Source: an uncultured Pseudomonadota bacterium | Lineage (GTDB): Bacteria; Pseudomonadota; Gammaproteobacteria; Ga0077536 | Direction of reading: 5' to 3' | Assembly (NCBI GenBank): GCA_903825645.1 | Contig: CAIKBL010000081.1 | Location: 40,403 to 104,402, forward strand | DNA length: 64,000 nucleotides | The notes under the pieces: model-generated | Told to the model about the DNA's origin: nothing | Database searches by the model: none | Seen by the model: only the letters and a program-made list of their open reading frames with translations | Program-made: the position numbers and the translations under genes | Part shown: positions 46,333 through 57,631 of the stretch, piece by piece | Layout of the letters: each line of letters begins with the position of its first letter | How positions within the stretch are numbered: position 1 is the stretch's first letter

Positions 46333-47378
46333 TTCTGTGACTCCAGACGTTTACCAAAAATCACCGCATTGGGTTGGTTTTCGAGGGCGTCAGCAAGTGC
46401 ATGCACCGCACGCGCGGCGCCTGCGAGTTCCTGCAAGACGTCACGCAGTTCATGACCAGTCGCTGAGGTTGGCCGCGTCACTGATTCGAGACTAGCCATC
46501 GTTTGCTTGGTCTGAGCGAGTGCCGCTTCGGCTTCGCGCGCGGCATGATCCAGATCAGCAACCAGCCGCGCACCATCGCCGGCCGCAAGCTTGTCAAACG
46601 TACCCAGTGTGCGGCCGGCTGTCGCTACCACCGGCTCAAGCGCATGCGTTATTCGATCGAGGCTGACGAGCAGTGGAGTCATCTGCTGGTCTGTGCGGGT
46701 TGCAAGCGTATGAACATCTTCCAGTGTCGCCGAAAATTGTGCCGGTAGATGTTGGAGTTCGGGCGAATTCAGCAGTCGATTCGCGCCGGAGAGCGTTCCC
46801 TGTAAAGCCGCCAACATGTTCTCCAACGGCAGTTTTTCGAGCTTTTCGAGAACCTGTCGGACGGTTGTCTGGGCCTTTTGCAGCACGGTCGGCACCGTCG
46901 GGATCTCCCGTCGACCCGTCACGGCGTCGATGCGCGGCGAGTCCGGCAGCGGCACATCCGAATAAAAATCGAGTTGTACAAACAACTGCCCCGTCACCAG
47001 ACTTTCGGACTGCAGTTGCCCCCGCAGACCATGCTCGACGAGCTTTTTGATCGGATCGCCCTGCTCGTCCGCACTTGCGCTGGTCTTGAAATACGCGCCA
47101 GGCGCCGTCAAGTCTACATAGACCGGGATTTTGACTTCCAAGGAAGTCGGGTCCAGTCGAGTCGTGATCGACGTCACCTCACCAATTTTGACGCCACGAA
47201 ACTTGACAGAAGCGCCGACGCTAAGCCCTTGGACATCGCCTTCAAAATACAGCACGCAGGCAATAGTTTTTTGAAAAAACTTACCTGATCCGAAGAGCAA
47301 GACACCGATCACGACGAGGCAAACGGCACCCACAATGAAGCCGCCTATAACTGCCGGATTCGTTTTGTTACGCATCAA
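46329..47378 (-). CDS. MlaD/MCE family protein
   Basis: N-terminal TM; YFEGDVQGLSVGASVKFRGVKIGEVTSI MCE core. Confidence 0.92.
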   Translation of the reverse strand: MMRNKTNPAVIGGFIVGAVCLVVIGVLLFGSGKFFQKTIACVLYFEGDVQGLSVGASVKFRGVKIGEVTSITTRLDPTSLEVKIPVYVDLTAPGAYFKTSASADEQGDPIKKLVEHGLRGQLQSESLVTGQLFVQLDFYSDVPLPDSPRIDAVTGRREIPTVPTVLQKAQTTVRQVLEKLEKLPLENMLAALQGTLSGANRLLNSPELQHLPAQFSATLEDVHTLATRTDQQMTPLLVSLDRITHALEPVVATAGRTLGTFDKLAAGDGARLVADLDHAAREAEAALAQTKQTMASLESVTRPTSATGHELRDVLQELAGAARAVHALADALENQPNAVIFGKRLESQK

Positions 47379-48154
47379 GTCATCTCGCCACGGGTGAGAA
47401 ATCGTCGGACTTTGGGATCGCCACCTGCAGACAACATTTCCTGCGGTGTCCCGCGTGCCACCAAGGTTCGACGTTCCGCATCTAGAAAAATCCCGTTAGT
47501 TCCGATCGCAAAAATACTCGGCAGTTCATGCGTGACGATAACGACTGTTGCCCCCAAGCTCGACTGCAATTCGACAATCAGTTCATCCAGCCGACGCGAG
47601 CTCAGTGGGTCAAGACCCGCCGATGGCTCGTCAAAAAAAAGAATTTCAGGATCAAGCGCCATCGCCCGCGCCAAGCCAGCCCGCTTCTGCATCCCGCCGC
47701 TGATCTCCGAGGGATAATAGTCCTCGAAACCGGCCAATCCGACCAAGGCCAGCTTAATCGCCGCGAGCTCCCGGATCTCTTCGTCGCCAAGGTTGGTGTA
47801 TTGCTCGAGCGTAAGCGCAATATTCTCGGACAAGGTCATGGAGCTCCACAACGCACCTTGTTGGTACATCACCCCGAAACTCCGCAGGCGCGCCGCCCGC
47901 GCCGTCTCGGACGCTAGGAGGAAATCCTCCCCGCTGTAACAAATTTGGCCGCTTTGGGGCGCTTGCAAGCCAATCATATGCCTGAGCAGGGTACTTTTGC
48001 CGCACCCGCTATCGCCCATAATGACAAAAATATCGCCCCGATTGATCGTGAAGGTCAGACCCCGCTGAACCACAAAATCGCCGTAAGCCATGGTGAGATC
48101 TCGGACCTCGACGTGCGCCACCGGCGTCTTCCCATTACCAGCCGAGGATGTCAT
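47375..48154 (-). CDS. ABC transporter ATP-binding protein (MlaF-like)
   Basis: GDSGCGKSTLLRHMIGL Walker A; EISGGMQKRAGLARAMALDPEILFFDEPSAGLDPLSSRRLDELI. Confidence 0.93.
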   Translation of the reverse strand: MTSSAGNGKTPVAHVEVRDLTMAYGDFVVQRGLTFTINRGDIFVIMGDSGCGKSTLLRHMIGLQAPQSGQICYSGEDFLLASETARAARLRSFGVMYQQGALWSSMTLSENIALTLEQYTNLGDEEIRELAAIKLALVGLAGFEDYYPSEISGGMQKRAGLARAMALDPEILFFDEPSAGLDPLSSRRLDELIVELQSSLGATVVIVTHELPSIFAIGTNGIFLDAERRTLVARGTPQEMLSAGGDPKVRRFLTRGEMT

Positions 48155-49292
48155 AAATCACCGTCAACGTGGCATCCACCACAATAATCCAAACAATCCC
48201 CGTCACGACTGCAGAGGTTGCCGCATCGCCAACGGCCGCCGCACTGCGGCCACACTGCATTCCCCGCAAACACCCCGCAAGCGCGACAAGCACGCCGAAA
48301 AACACGGCTTTTAGCAACCCCAGGCCGAACTGCGCTAACGACAAAGCCGCGATTGTTTGGTCATAGTATTGCGAGATCCCGAGTCCAAACGAACTGACAG
48401 CGACAAAGCCGCCGCCAAGAATGCCGAGCAAATCGGCGTAAAGGCAAAGCAGCGGGACCATGAGGATGAGGGCCAACATGCGCGGCAGTACGAGGAAATC
48501 GATGGGCGAAAATCCGCTGGTTTGAAGCGCGTCGATCTCCTCACCGACGGTCATTGTGCCGATTTGAGCCGCAAACGCAGCCCCGGTCCGTCCTGCCATG
48601 ATGATCGCCGTCATCATGGCGCCCATTTCTCTCGCCATCCCCAAACCCACGAGATTGGCGACGAAGATCTGTGCCCCAAACTGTCGCAATTGAACAGCCC
48701 CGACATAGGCCAGGATCATCCCTACCAAAAAGCTGATCAGGGACACAATCGGCAAGGCTTCGGCACCGCATTGTTGAAGGATGAGTAAGAAATCGGCCGA
48801 CCGAAAGCGGGCCTGCCCCCGTAGCAAGCGTCCAAACGAAAAGGTCATCTCGCCGATAAAAATCAGTAATGCGCGACCGCCGGCAAAGCTCGCTTGCGCC
48901 GTCTGCCCGATGCGCGCGAGCCAGGTGACCGGGACCGTCTCGCGGCGGGATCCCTGCCGCTCCGGCACTGCAGTGCTAAGTTGGAGCAAGCGCCTGACGC
49001 CGTCGGGCAGATCTGTATCGTCGAACAGGACTCCGGCCTGTTCGGTCTCTCGGCGAAGCCGATTGAGTCCGACAAGCAATAACGAATCCCAACCGCCCAG
49101 CTCGTGGCAATCAAAACGCAGCCGCGCCATTCCCTTGAGTGCGGCTTGAACGTCGGTGAGGACTGGCAAGCCGGCGGCGACAGTCCAAGTTCCGATAAGC
49201 CGCAGGCAAAGGACATCCGGTTCCGGGCGAGACAGACTAAACGTACAGGAGGAAGACATCTGCGTGTTGGCCTGAATGGAGACAAAACTCAT
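48135..49292 (-). CDS. MlaE-family ABC permease with N-terminal STAS-like domain
   Basis: N-terminal ~100 aa STAS-like segment, then MlaE-type [62 protein letters not shown]. Confidence 0.9.
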   Translation of the reverse strand: MSFVSIQANTQMSSSCTFSLSRPEPDVLCLRLIGTWTVAAGLPVLTDVQAALKGMARLRFDCHELGGWDSLLLVGLNRLRRETEQAGVLFDDTDLPDGVRRLLQLSTAVPERQGSRRETVPVTWLARIGQTAQASFAGGRALLIFIGEMTFSFGRLLRGQARFRSADFLLILQQCGAEALPIVSLISFLVGMILAYVGAVQLRQFGAQIFVANLVGLGMAREMGAMMTAIIMAGRTGAAFAAQIGTMTVGEEIDALQTSGFSPIDFLVLPRMLALILMVPLLCLYADLLGILGGGFVAVSSFGLGISQYYDQTIAALSLAQFGLGLLKAVFFGVLVALAGCLRGMQCGRSAAAVGDAATSAVVTGIVWIIVVDATLTVIYDILGW

Positions 49293-49479
49293 GGCGCGGA
49301 CCGTTCGTCACGTCGGGGCTGACCAGTCCACCTGTCGCCTCGACCCCGACGACGCCCTAGGGGATCATCATGGACCCGCTGCCCGATGTTCGCTATCGTA
49401 TCAGCGCGGCTGGTCGCGTTGCCACTCGCAACCCTGCGCCTGTTGTGGCGCCCGGCCCTCCAGTTCAGAGACCCAAACC

Positions 49480-50040
49480 ATGTCCAAAATTCCAGATCTC
49501 GAAATCGTACGTCAGTTACTGTCCTCGATCGGCGAAGATCCGGATCGTGAGGGATTGCGCGAAACACCCGCCCGATTTCTCAAAGCGTGGGCTGAGTATA
49601 CCCGTGGGTACAGTGAAAAGCCGGAGGACCTTCTTAAGGTTTTTGAAGATGGTGCGCAGAGCGTCGATGAGATGGTGATCGTGCGAGATATCCCCGTTTA
49701 CTCGCTCTGCGAACATCACCTTGCTCCTTTTTTTGGCAAAGCCCACATCGGCTATGTGCCCAGTCGCCGGATTCTGGGGTTGTCAAAAATCTCGAGACTC
49801 GTCGAGGTCTTCGCGCGTCGCTTGCAAGTCCAGGAGCGTCTGACCAATCAGATTGCCGACGCATTGGAAACCCACTTGCAGCCGCTCGGCGTAGCCGTAG
49901 TAATCGAATGCCGCCACATGTGTATGGAGTCGCGGGGCGTGCGCCACTCGGGCACCACCACGGTAACCTCGGCGCTGCGAGGCTCCATCAAAAATAACGC
50001 TGACACCCGCCGGGAGTTTCTGGCATTGATAGGCCACTGA
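49480..50040 (+). CDS. folE: GTP cyclohydrolase I
   Basis: [70 protein letters not shown]; start at 49480 preferred over 49276. Confidence 0.96.
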   Translation: MSKIPDLEIVRQLLSSIGEDPDREGLRETPARFLKAWAEYTRGYSEKPEDLLKVFEDGAQSVDEMVIVRDIPVYSLCEHHLAPFFGKAHIGYVPSRRILGLSKISRLVEVFARRLQVQERLTNQIADALETHLQPLGVAVVIECRHMCMESRGVRHSGTTTVTSALRGSIKNNADTRREFLALIGH

Positions 50041-50065
50041 GGTCTTGCCGACAGCGCAAGCAGAC

Positions 50066-50923
50066 TCAACGCAGCAGCGGGGATAGACCCGCTATGTCGG
50101 CCGGGGTGAGCGCAAAGTCAAAAATCTCGAGATCCTCGCGCAGGTGCAATCGAGACTGCGTACCGGTCAGCGGCACGATCTCCATTTGCGTTAAATATCG
50201 GAACAAGATCTGCGCCGGGCTGCGTCGATAACGCGCAGCAAGTGCGCGGAGACGCGCATGCCCGAGCAACTGCGGATTCGCCGTGAGCGTCCAGAAGCTT
50301 TGGTAGACCACACCGTGCTGGCGGCAGAACGCGCGCAGCGCGACATCGTAGCCGGTGCGCGCGTGAAAACGATTCTGCAATACCGCCGGTTTGATCCGCG
50401 CACGCGCAAAAAGTGCCGCAAACCAGTGAAGATCTGTGCAGTTACTGATCCCGATCAGACGCGTATCTCCGGCGTCGCAAAGCGTCTCCATCGTCTGCCA
50501 CACCTCCGCCATTTCAGTCTCGTTCAGTAGCGGGGAGTGCAACAAAAGCGCGTCCACGTAATCAACCTGCAGCTGCGCAAGCGACGTTTCCATCGACTGC
50601 CTCACTTGCGCGGCCGGACGGGCCTCAGCCGCATAGGGGACATTGACGAGATCATGGCCGGCCAATGGGGTGAATTTCGTCTGTACGTAGAGAGACGCCC
50701 GGGACAGTCCCCGCTCCACGGCGTCGACGAGCGCCGCACCGACCGCCGCCTGCGCATAGTGTTTGGGTTGGCAGGCGGTATCGATGCCACGAAATCCAGC
50801 GGCAAGCGCCGCTGTGACCAGCATCGTTGTCCGCTCCCGCTTCCAGGCCGTGCCGTAGAGCATTTGGGGCATCGCCACACCCTGCGGGGTGATGACGTTG
50901 GGGATTTTCGGGAGATCAACCAT
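50066..50923 (-). CDS. Aldo/keto reductase
   Basis: MLYGTAWKRERT...GFRGIDTACQPKHYAQAAVGAAL; YVDALLLHSPL; LIGISNCTDLHWFAALFARARIKPAVLQNRFHARTGYD. Confidence 0.88.
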   Translation of the reverse strand: MVDLPKIPNVITPQGVAMPQMLYGTAWKRERTTMLVTAALAAGFRGIDTACQPKHYAQAAVGAALVDAVERGLSRASLYVQTKFTPLAGHDLVNVPYAAEARPAAQVRQSMETSLAQLQVDYVDALLLHSPLLNETEMAEVWQTMETLCDAGDTRLIGISNCTDLHWFAALFARARIKPAVLQNRFHARTGYDVALRAFCRQHGVVYQSFWTLTANPQLLGHARLRALAARYRRSPAQILFRYLTQMEIVPLTGTQSRLHLREDLEIFDFALTPADIAGLSPLLR

Positions 50924-51087
50924 AAGTCTGTTCTGTGCCCTGTTTCCAGACGTGCGCGTTTTCGAGGCAAACACACTGTCACCGGTCTGCATGGGCCGGT
51001 ATCATGTCACAGTGCCGTTTTCACCCACGCTTCCAGCTGAGCGCTCAGAACAGGTTGCGTGGAACATGACCTTTCCGGAACAGCCAG

Positions 51088-52305
51088 TTGGACAAATCTG
51101 AACTTCTCAATCAATTGCGGATCGAACGATCACCGCCCCCGCCCACTCGTTGGCGCTGGGCGGGGGTAGCACTCTGCGTTCTCGCCGCCGGCGCTTACTT
51201 GTCCTTCCGACTGCTCCGCCCAGTGCGCAGCGTACGGGTCGTCGAAGCCCAAGTCGCAACTGCCCTCAAGTCTGACTCCGCGGTACTTGACGCTACCGGT
51301 TATGTCACCGCACGACGTCAGGCGACCGTCTCGGCAAAAATTACCGGACGTGTGGAGGAGATCTTCATCGAAGAAGGCCAGGTAGTTGCTGCCGGTGCGG
51401 TCATGGCACGGCTTGATCCAATCGATGCTCAGGCCCAACTGGGATTTGCCCACGCACAAGTCGCCGCCGCCCAAGCGTTGTTGGCCGATTTGCGCGTCCA
51501 AGCGGCACAGGCAAAGCGTGACGCCGAACGCCAGCGCACGCTGGCACGGCGCCAACTCACGAGCACACAGATAGCAGAGACCGCCCAATTGCAGGTTGAT
51601 TCGCTCGCCGCCCGCATCGATAGCCAGCGCCGACAAGTCACGGTTGCCGAACGCGCCGTCACTGTGGCCGAAGTGGGCCTCGACAATACTATCGTCCGGG
51701 CGCCGTTTGCCGGTGTCGTGACCGTGAAAGCGGCACAGCCTGGCGAGATCGTCTCCCCCATGTCGGCCGGCGGCGGCTTCACCCGCACGGGGATCGGCAC
51801 CCTCGTCGATATGGACTCACTCGAAATTGAAGTCGACGTGAACGAAGCCTACATCAGTCGGGTAGAACCGCGGCAGCCCGTCAGCGCCGTATTGAATGCC
51901 TACCCGACGTGGAACATTCCTGCGCACGTGATCACAATCATACCCGCGGCTGATCGCAGTAAAGCGACTGTAAAGGTCAGAATTGCCATCGATATCCGCG
52001 ATCTCAGGATCGTACCCGACATGGGGATCCGAGTGAGTTTTCTTGAAGATCCGAAAAAACCCAGCCCGACCCCGGTCCCCCTTCCGGGTGTCATGGTGCC
52101 CGCCGATGCCCTTGTGCACACCGACGAGGGCACCGTCGCTTTCCTCCTCGAGGGCGAACATGTTCGGCGTCAACAGGTGACGTTAGGACAGACTTTGGGT
52201 TCGCAACGTCAAATTTTAAGCGGGATCCCACCCCATGCCCGAGTCGTAAGCGCTCCCCCCGCGGGACTCACCGACGGCCAGCGGATCATCTTGGACGCGC
52301 GATGA
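51088..52305 (+). CDS. Periplasmic adaptor subunit (HlyD/MacA-like)
   Basis: Single N-terminal TM; ATGYVTARRQATVSAKITGRVEEIFIEEGQVVAAGAVMARLD; TIVRAPFAGVVTVKAAQPGEIVSP. Confidence 0.92.
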   Translation: MDKSELLNQLRIERSPPPPTRWRWAGVALCVLAAGAYLSFRLLRPVRSVRVVEAQVATALKSDSAVLDATGYVTARRQATVSAKITGRVEEIFIEEGQVVAAGAVMARLDPIDAQAQLGFAHAQVAAAQALLADLRVQAAQAKRDAERQRTLARRQLTSTQIAETAQLQVDSLAARIDSQRRQVTVAERAVTVAEVGLDNTIVRAPFAGVVTVKAAQPGEIVSPMSAGGGFTRTGIGTLVDMDSLEIEVDVNEAYISRVEPRQPVSAVLNAYPTWNIPAHVITIIPAADRSKATVKVRIAIDIRDLRIVPDMGIRVSFLEDPKKPSPTPVPLPGVMVPADALVHTDEGTVAFLLEGEHVRRQQVTLGQTLGSQRQILSGIPPHARVVSAPPAGLTDGQRIILDAR

Positions 52306-53015
52306 CAGTTGATCCCCCATTACCAACGGCGATGGTCGTCATGCGGGGTATCACAAAAGCCTACCAGCGGGGAAACCAGCCGGTCGAGGTGCTGCATGAC
52401 ATTGATCTCGACATCCCGAAGGGAGATTTCGTTGCGCTGATGGGCCCCTCAGGATCTGGCAAAACAACGCTGCTTAACCTCATCGGCGGACTGGACAAGC
52501 CGACCAGCGGCACGGTGACCGTAGCGGGCCGCAGGCTCGACCAACTGACGAGCGGCGAATTGGCGCACTGGCGCTCGACGAGCGTGGGCTTCGTCTTCCA
52601 ATTCTACAACCTGTTGCCGATGCTTTCGGCCCAGAAAAATGTCGAACTTCCGCTGCTCTTAACCCCGCTCAGCGGCGCAGAGCGGCGGCGCCACGCCAGC
52701 ATTGCGCTTGAACTGGTCGGCTTAGCGGGGCGCGCCCGACATCGTCCCCAAGAGCTCTCCGGGGGAGAGGAGCAACGTGTGGCCATCGCGCGAGCGCTTG
52801 TTTCAGATCCCCAATTACTGGTATGCGATGAGCCAACCGGCGATCTTGATCGGCACACGGCCGACGAAATTTTATCCCTGCTCCAAATGCTAAATGCAGA
52901 GTTTGGTAAATCCATCGTGATGGTCACGCATGATCCTAGAGCGGCCGAGTACGCCCGGCATCAGATACATCTGGATAAGGGGATCTTGGTCCCCGCGCCC
53001 ACGCACGGCGCCTGA
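52302..53015 (+). CDS. ABC transporter ATP-binding protein (MacB/LolD type)
   Basis: [56 protein letters not shown]. Confidence 0.95.
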   Translation: MTVDPPLPTAMVVMRGITKAYQRGNQPVEVLHDIDLDIPKGDFVALMGPSGSGKTTLLNLIGGLDKPTSGTVTVAGRRLDQLTSGELAHWRSTSVGFVFQFYNLLPMLSAQKNVELPLLLTPLSGAERRRHASIALELVGLAGRARHRPQELSGGEEQRVAIARALVSDPQLLVCDEPTGDLDRHTADEILSLLQMLNAEFGKSIVMVTHDPRAAEYARHQIHLDKGILVPAPTHGA

Positions 53016-53020
53016 TCGAC

Positions 53021-54184
53021 ATGGGATACCTGGGTCTTGTGTTTGCCGGTCTTTTTCACAAGCCTAGCCGGACCGCCTTGACCCTGCTGTCAATTGTGAC
53101 CGCGTTTACGCTATTCGGCTTTCTCGATGGGATACGCCTGGTATTTTCGCGCGCGGCCGATAACTCGGGGACCGACCGGCTGATCGTGACCTCGCGGCTA
53201 TCGATCATCCAACCCCTGCCGATTGCGCATCGAAACCGTATTGCGCAGATCCCTGGCGTCGCACAAATTGCCTACGCCAACTGGTTTGGAGGCATTTATC
53301 AGGATCGTCGCAATTTCTTTCCGAATATCGCGGTCACGCCCGTCGAATTTTTGGCCATTCATCCTGAAATTGTGCTGAGTGATGAAGCACGCGAGGCCTT
53401 TCTGACCACCCGGACGGGCGCCCTCGTCGGCAGTGCGCTGGCGCAGAAATTTCGCTGGAAAATCGGTAACAGAATTCCACTTCAGGCCACCATTTGGCCG
53501 CAAAAATCGGGCAACAATACTTGGCTTTTTGATATTGTCGGCATCATGCGCACGCGGGACGAGCGCAATCAGCAATATGCAGGCGAAATGCTCTTCAGAT
53601 ACGACTACTTTGACGAAGGTCGGACCAACAGCCAGGGAACCGTGGGCTGGTATATTGTCAGAATAGAGGATCCCGCACTTTCAAATGAAATCGCGCTTGC
53701 CATTGACCGCTTGTTCGCGAATTCGGACAGTGAGACGAAAACGCAAAGCGAGAAAGATTTTAATCTCGCATTTGCCAAGCAGTTCGGTGACATCGGCTTG
53801 ATAGTCAGCGCCATCATGGGCGCGGTTTTTTTTACCCTGTTACTTGTGACCGGCCACACCATGACCCAGGCAATCCGCGAGCGCATTCCGCAATTGGCCG
53901 TGCTGAAAACACTGGGGTTTAGCGACGTGACACTTTTGGGCGTTGTACTCGGCGAAGCGTTTGCGATGATGTTGCTGGGTGGTTGCTTGGGCTTAGGTCT
54001 CGCGAGCATCGGCCTCCCCCTGCTCAGTGACAGTTTCGGCGGACAGTTACCACCGTTGTCGGTCAGCGCGCGCTCTTGGAGCTTAGGGATCCCTTTGATG
54101 CTGGGCCTCGGTGCGATCGTCGGTCTCCCTCCAGCGTGGCGAGCAATGCGACTCAGAATCGTCGACGCCCTGGCTGGACGCTAA
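53021..54184 (+). CDS. FtsX-like ABC permease
   Basis: HKPSRTALTLLSIVTAFTLFGFLDG; C-terminal FtsX-type TM segments; operon with adaptor and ATPase. Confidence 0.9.
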   Translation: MGYLGLVFAGLFHKPSRTALTLLSIVTAFTLFGFLDGIRLVFSRAADNSGTDRLIVTSRLSIIQPLPIAHRNRIAQIPGVAQIAYANWFGGIYQDRRNFFPNIAVTPVEFLAIHPEIVLSDEAREAFLTTRTGALVGSALAQKFRWKIGNRIPLQATIWPQKSGNNTWLFDIVGIMRTRDERNQQYAGEMLFRYDYFDEGRTNSQGTVGWYIVRIEDPALSNEIALAIDRLFANSDSETKTQSEKDFNLAFAKQFGDIGLIVSAIMGAVFFTLLLVTGHTMTQAIRERIPQLAVLKTLGFSDVTLLGVVLGEAFAMMLLGGCLGLGLASIGLPLLSDSFGGQLPPLSVSARSWSLGIPLMLGLGAIVGLPPAWRAMRLRIVDALAGR

Positions 54185-54187
54185 ATT

Positions 54188-55369
54188 ATGCAGATCCTAG
54201 GACAAATATTCGCAGTGACGCGCATGAGTCTGTTTACGCTGCCGCAACGCGGCGCCTCATCTATGGTGGTCGTGGTGGGCATCGCGGGCGTCGTCGGCGT
54301 CTTGGTTGCGTTACTCGCGATGCGTGACGGTTTTCAGAAAACCCTCGGTGCCACCGGTCGGGAGGATGAGGTTATCGTTCTGCGTGGCGGATCCAACTCG
54401 GAAATTTCCAGCCAGCTTTCCCGCGAAGAAATCAGGCTGGTGGCGCAAGCGCCGGGGATCCTCAGGGGGGCTGGCGGATTACCCCTTGCGTCCGCAGAAG
54501 CCGTCGTCATCGCGAATATTCCCAAGAAGGCAACCGGCACGGATGCCAATGTGCAAATCCGCGGCGTGGGCTCGCAGGCTTTTTCCCTGAGGGATACCTT
54601 TCGGCTACTCATGGGTCGCCAATTCACGGCAGGAAAACGGGAACTCATTGTCGGTCAGGGGGCACAGCGCCAATTCAGTGGTCTGGACCCCGGCAATCAG
54701 ATTTCGCTCAACAATGAGCCCTGGAAAATAGTTGGGATATTCGCAACAGATGACGCACATGATTCCGAAATTTGGGGAGACGTCGAGTCCGTCCAGGCGA
54801 CTTACCGTCGCGCCGTTTTCCAATCGGTACGTCTGAAGCTGACAGATCCCGGAGTGCTGCCCTTGCTGACGACAGCCTTGGCTGGCGATCCACGCCTGCG
54901 CGTCGATGTTCAAACCACGCGACTTTATTACGCTACCCAGTCGGAGCGCCTGCGCGATTTGATTAATTTTCTGGCCGCGACGGTTAGCGTGATCATGGGC
55001 ATCGGCGCGACTTTTGGTGCCCTGAATACCATGTACGCGGCCGTCGCGAATCGGGGGCGGGAGATCGCGATCCTGCGGGCCATCGGTTTCCGCGCATTTC
55101 CGATTGTAATTTCGGTCCTATTGGAAGGTTTACTGCTGGCCGGCGTCGGCGGCCTTTGTGGGGTTGCCGTTTCGTGGCTCATGTTCGACCAATATACCGT
55201 TTCCACCCTTGGGGCCAATTTCAGCCAAGTGGTGTTCTCCTTTTCCATTTCTTGGCCGCTCGTCCTGACCGCACTGCGCTGGGCACTGCTCATCGGTTTC
55301 GTCGGCGCGTTGTTCCCAGCCGTCGCCGCCGCCCGTCGGCCATTGACCACCGCGCTGCGCACCGTATAG
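54188..55369 (+). CDS. FtsX-like ABC permease
   Basis: GATFGALNTMYAAVANRGREIAILRAIGFRAFPIVISVLLEGLLLAGVGG. Confidence 0.92.
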   Translation: MQILGQIFAVTRMSLFTLPQRGASSMVVVVGIAGVVGVLVALLAMRDGFQKTLGATGREDEVIVLRGGSNSEISSQLSREEIRLVAQAPGILRGAGGLPLASAEAVVIANIPKKATGTDANVQIRGVGSQAFSLRDTFRLLMGRQFTAGKRELIVGQGAQRQFSGLDPGNQISLNNEPWKIVGIFATDDAHDSEIWGDVESVQATYRRAVFQSVRLKLTDPGVLPLLTTALAGDPRLRVDVQTTRLYYATQSERLRDLINFLAATVSVIMGIGATFGALNTMYAAVANRGREIAILRAIGFRAFPIVISVLLEGLLLAGVGGLCGVAVSWLMFDQYTVSTLGANFSQVVFSFSISWPLVLTALRWALLIGFVGALFPAVAAARRPLTTALRTV

Positions 55370-55462
55370 GGCGCTGGCCCCGCGCGATACACAATCGTAC
55401 GCGGGGGTCACGAAGGTGCTACCGTCCGGAAGTCTCTCTCACTTTAAAGCAAGGAATTCGGC

Positions 55463-55600
55463 ATGGCCAAAGGGCAGAAGCGCAGTGGTCGGGAACCTAA
55501 AAAACCCAAGCAGGTGAAGAAAGCCTCCGCGCCGGCGGCGTCCCCCTTCGCGGTATCCGGCACGCCACGTACCCCAGGGGCGCGTAGCGGTAGTCGCTAG
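55463..55600 (+). CDS. Small basic protein (45 aa)
   Basis: MAKGQKRSGREPKKPKQVKKASAPAASPFAVSGTPRTPGARSGSR; preceded by AAGGAA; absent from ORF track because it is short. Confidence 0.6.
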   Translation: MAKGQKRSGREPKKPKQVKKASAPAASPFAVSGTPRTPGARSGSR

Positions 55601-55851
55601 CGTCTGTTCAAGAAGAGCCTCGGGCGGGCGCGCGGCTGTGCGCCCGAACCGGAAAACAGAGAACTACCGGCCTTCCAGTCCCCGCGCAGCCCCCAAATAG
55701 CCCCCTACCCGATTATCCTTAGGCCAATCAGGCGCAATTCACGCCGCTCGACAGGTATCCGACATATACTCTGGACTCGAGGTGCGGCCGGGATGTCCCC
55801 CATGGGACCCACATAAAGGCGCCATCTCTTTCTCCGAGACCAGGAAATAAC

Positions 55852-57483
55852 GTGTCGAATACAACGCTTACCGAGATCTGCTTCGAAAATTTTGCCCTTC
55901 ATCCCACGCTGCTCCAGGGCTTGGAAGACGCCGGATTCATCCGCTGCACACCTATTCAGGCTATGACCCTGCCGATTACGCTCAAGGGACGGGATGTGGC
56001 CGGTCAGGCTCAGACGGGCACGGGCAAGACGGCGGCCTTTCTGGTCGCACTCTATAACCGCCTGCTGACCGGCAACGCCAACCCGGAGAAACGTGCCCAA
56101 GATCCTCGCGCCGTCATCCTCGCGCCGACCCGCGAACTCGCAGTCCAAATCGAAAAGGACGCGGTTCAAATTGGACGGTTCACGGGTTTGCGAACCGCGC
56201 TTATCTACGGCGGCGTAGATTACGAAAAGCAGCGCAAGCTGCTGGAAGACGGTGTAGACATCGTGATCGCCACGCCGGGCCGTCTCATCGATTTTGTTAA
56301 ACAGCAAACCGTGAGCTTCCGCGCCATTGAGGTGATGGTGATGGATGAGGCTGATCGCATGTTTGATCTGGGTTTCATCAAAGATATCCGCTTTCTCCTG
56401 CGCCGCATGCCTGGCCCTGAAATCCGGCAGAATTTGCTCTTCTCCGCGACGCTCAGTCACCGTGTGCTTGAACTCGCTTACGAGCACATGAACGATCCCG
56501 AGAAGCTGGTTGTCGAAACGGACACCATTACGGCCGAGAACGTTCGCCAATGCGTCTATTTTCCGGCCACTGAGGAAAAAATGCCGTTGTTGCTCGGGCT
56601 GTTGTCGAAAATGGATTCGAATCGCAGCATTGTGTTCGTGAACACGAAGTATGTCTGCGAGCGTGTCGCTTTGACCTTAGAGCGCGCTGGCTACAAAGTC
56701 GGCGTATTGTCCGGCGACGTGCCGCAGAAAAAGCGCGAATTGTTGCTCGCCAAATTCATCAAAGGCGAGCTCAGCATGCTCGTCGCGACGGATGTCGCGG
56801 CCCGTGGATTGCACATCGATGCCGTGAGCCATGTCTTCAACTACGATCTGCCCTTGGATCCAGAAGATTACGTACACCGCATCGGTCGTACGGCTCGTCT
56901 GGGCGCCGCCGGTGACGCGATCAGCTTCGCCTGCGATGAATATGCGATTGGATTGCCCGATATCGAGACCTTCATCGCACAAAAGATCCCAGTTGGTCAG
57001 TTCGACCCGGCGATGTTGCTGCCTATCCCACGCGGAGGCCCCCATGCCTCTGGCGGCCCACGCGAGGCCAGTATTGTCGAGGATGCGCTCGAAGAGGCGT
57101 CAGCAGAGCGCCGTAAGCGACGGGAACGCGATCAGCGAGATGGCCGCGGTCCACGCGCCGGCGGTGGTGGCCGCTCAGGCACCTCCCGAAGCGAGCCGAG
57201 ACACGAACGTGCACCGCCGCCTGCGCCGGTCGCCATACCCCTTGAGCCGGTGGTGGCTGTCACGGCCGAGGCCTCGACGACGGGCGACGCCGCACAACGT
57301 CCCAAACGCCGACGCGCACCCCGCCAGCGCACACGTCCGCCCGAGCAGGAAACCACCGGTGTTGGCGCATCGTCGAGTGCAGCAGCGGCCGCCACCCCGG
57401 ATGGTCGCAGCCTGAAGACCCGGATAAAACTCACGATCAAGTCATGGATCAAGCGCCTCGGGATGCCACGCGGTCAATCCTAA
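55852..57483 (+). CDS. DEAD-box ATP-dependent RNA helicase (RhlB-like)
   Basis: [92 protein letters not shown]; basic C-terminal tail. Confidence 0.93.
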   Translation: MSNTTLTEICFENFALHPTLLQGLEDAGFIRCTPIQAMTLPITLKGRDVAGQAQTGTGKTAAFLVALYNRLLTGNANPEKRAQDPRAVILAPTRELAVQIEKDAVQIGRFTGLRTALIYGGVDYEKQRKLLEDGVDIVIATPGRLIDFVKQQTVSFRAIEVMVMDEADRMFDLGFIKDIRFLLRRMPGPEIRQNLLFSATLSHRVLELAYEHMNDPEKLVVETDTITAENVRQCVYFPATEEKMPLLLGLLSKMDSNRSIVFVNTKYVCERVALTLERAGYKVGVLSGDVPQKKRELLLAKFIKGELSMLVATDVAARGLHIDAVSHVFNYDLPLDPEDYVHRIGRTARLGAAGDAISFACDEYAIGLPDIETFIAQKIPVGQFDPAMLLPIPRGGPHASGGPREASIVEDALEEASAERRKRRERDQRDGRGPRAGGGGRSGTSRSEPRHERAPPPAPVAIPLEPVVAVTAEASTTGDAAQRPKRRRAPRQRTRPPEQETTGVGASSSAAAAATPDGRSLKTRIKLTIKSWIKRLGMPRGQS

Positions 57484-57631
57484 GCCCTCGTCACCACCAC
57501 CGCGAAAGCGGCGGCACGGCTTCCCCACCCGCACGCCCTCATTTAGTCCATAGGGGGTAGCGAGCGCGGCCGAGGCCTCCTCAGCGTAAGGCGCGCCTTG
57601 GGGTTGAAACCGCCGCCGGTGCCTGTATGGT

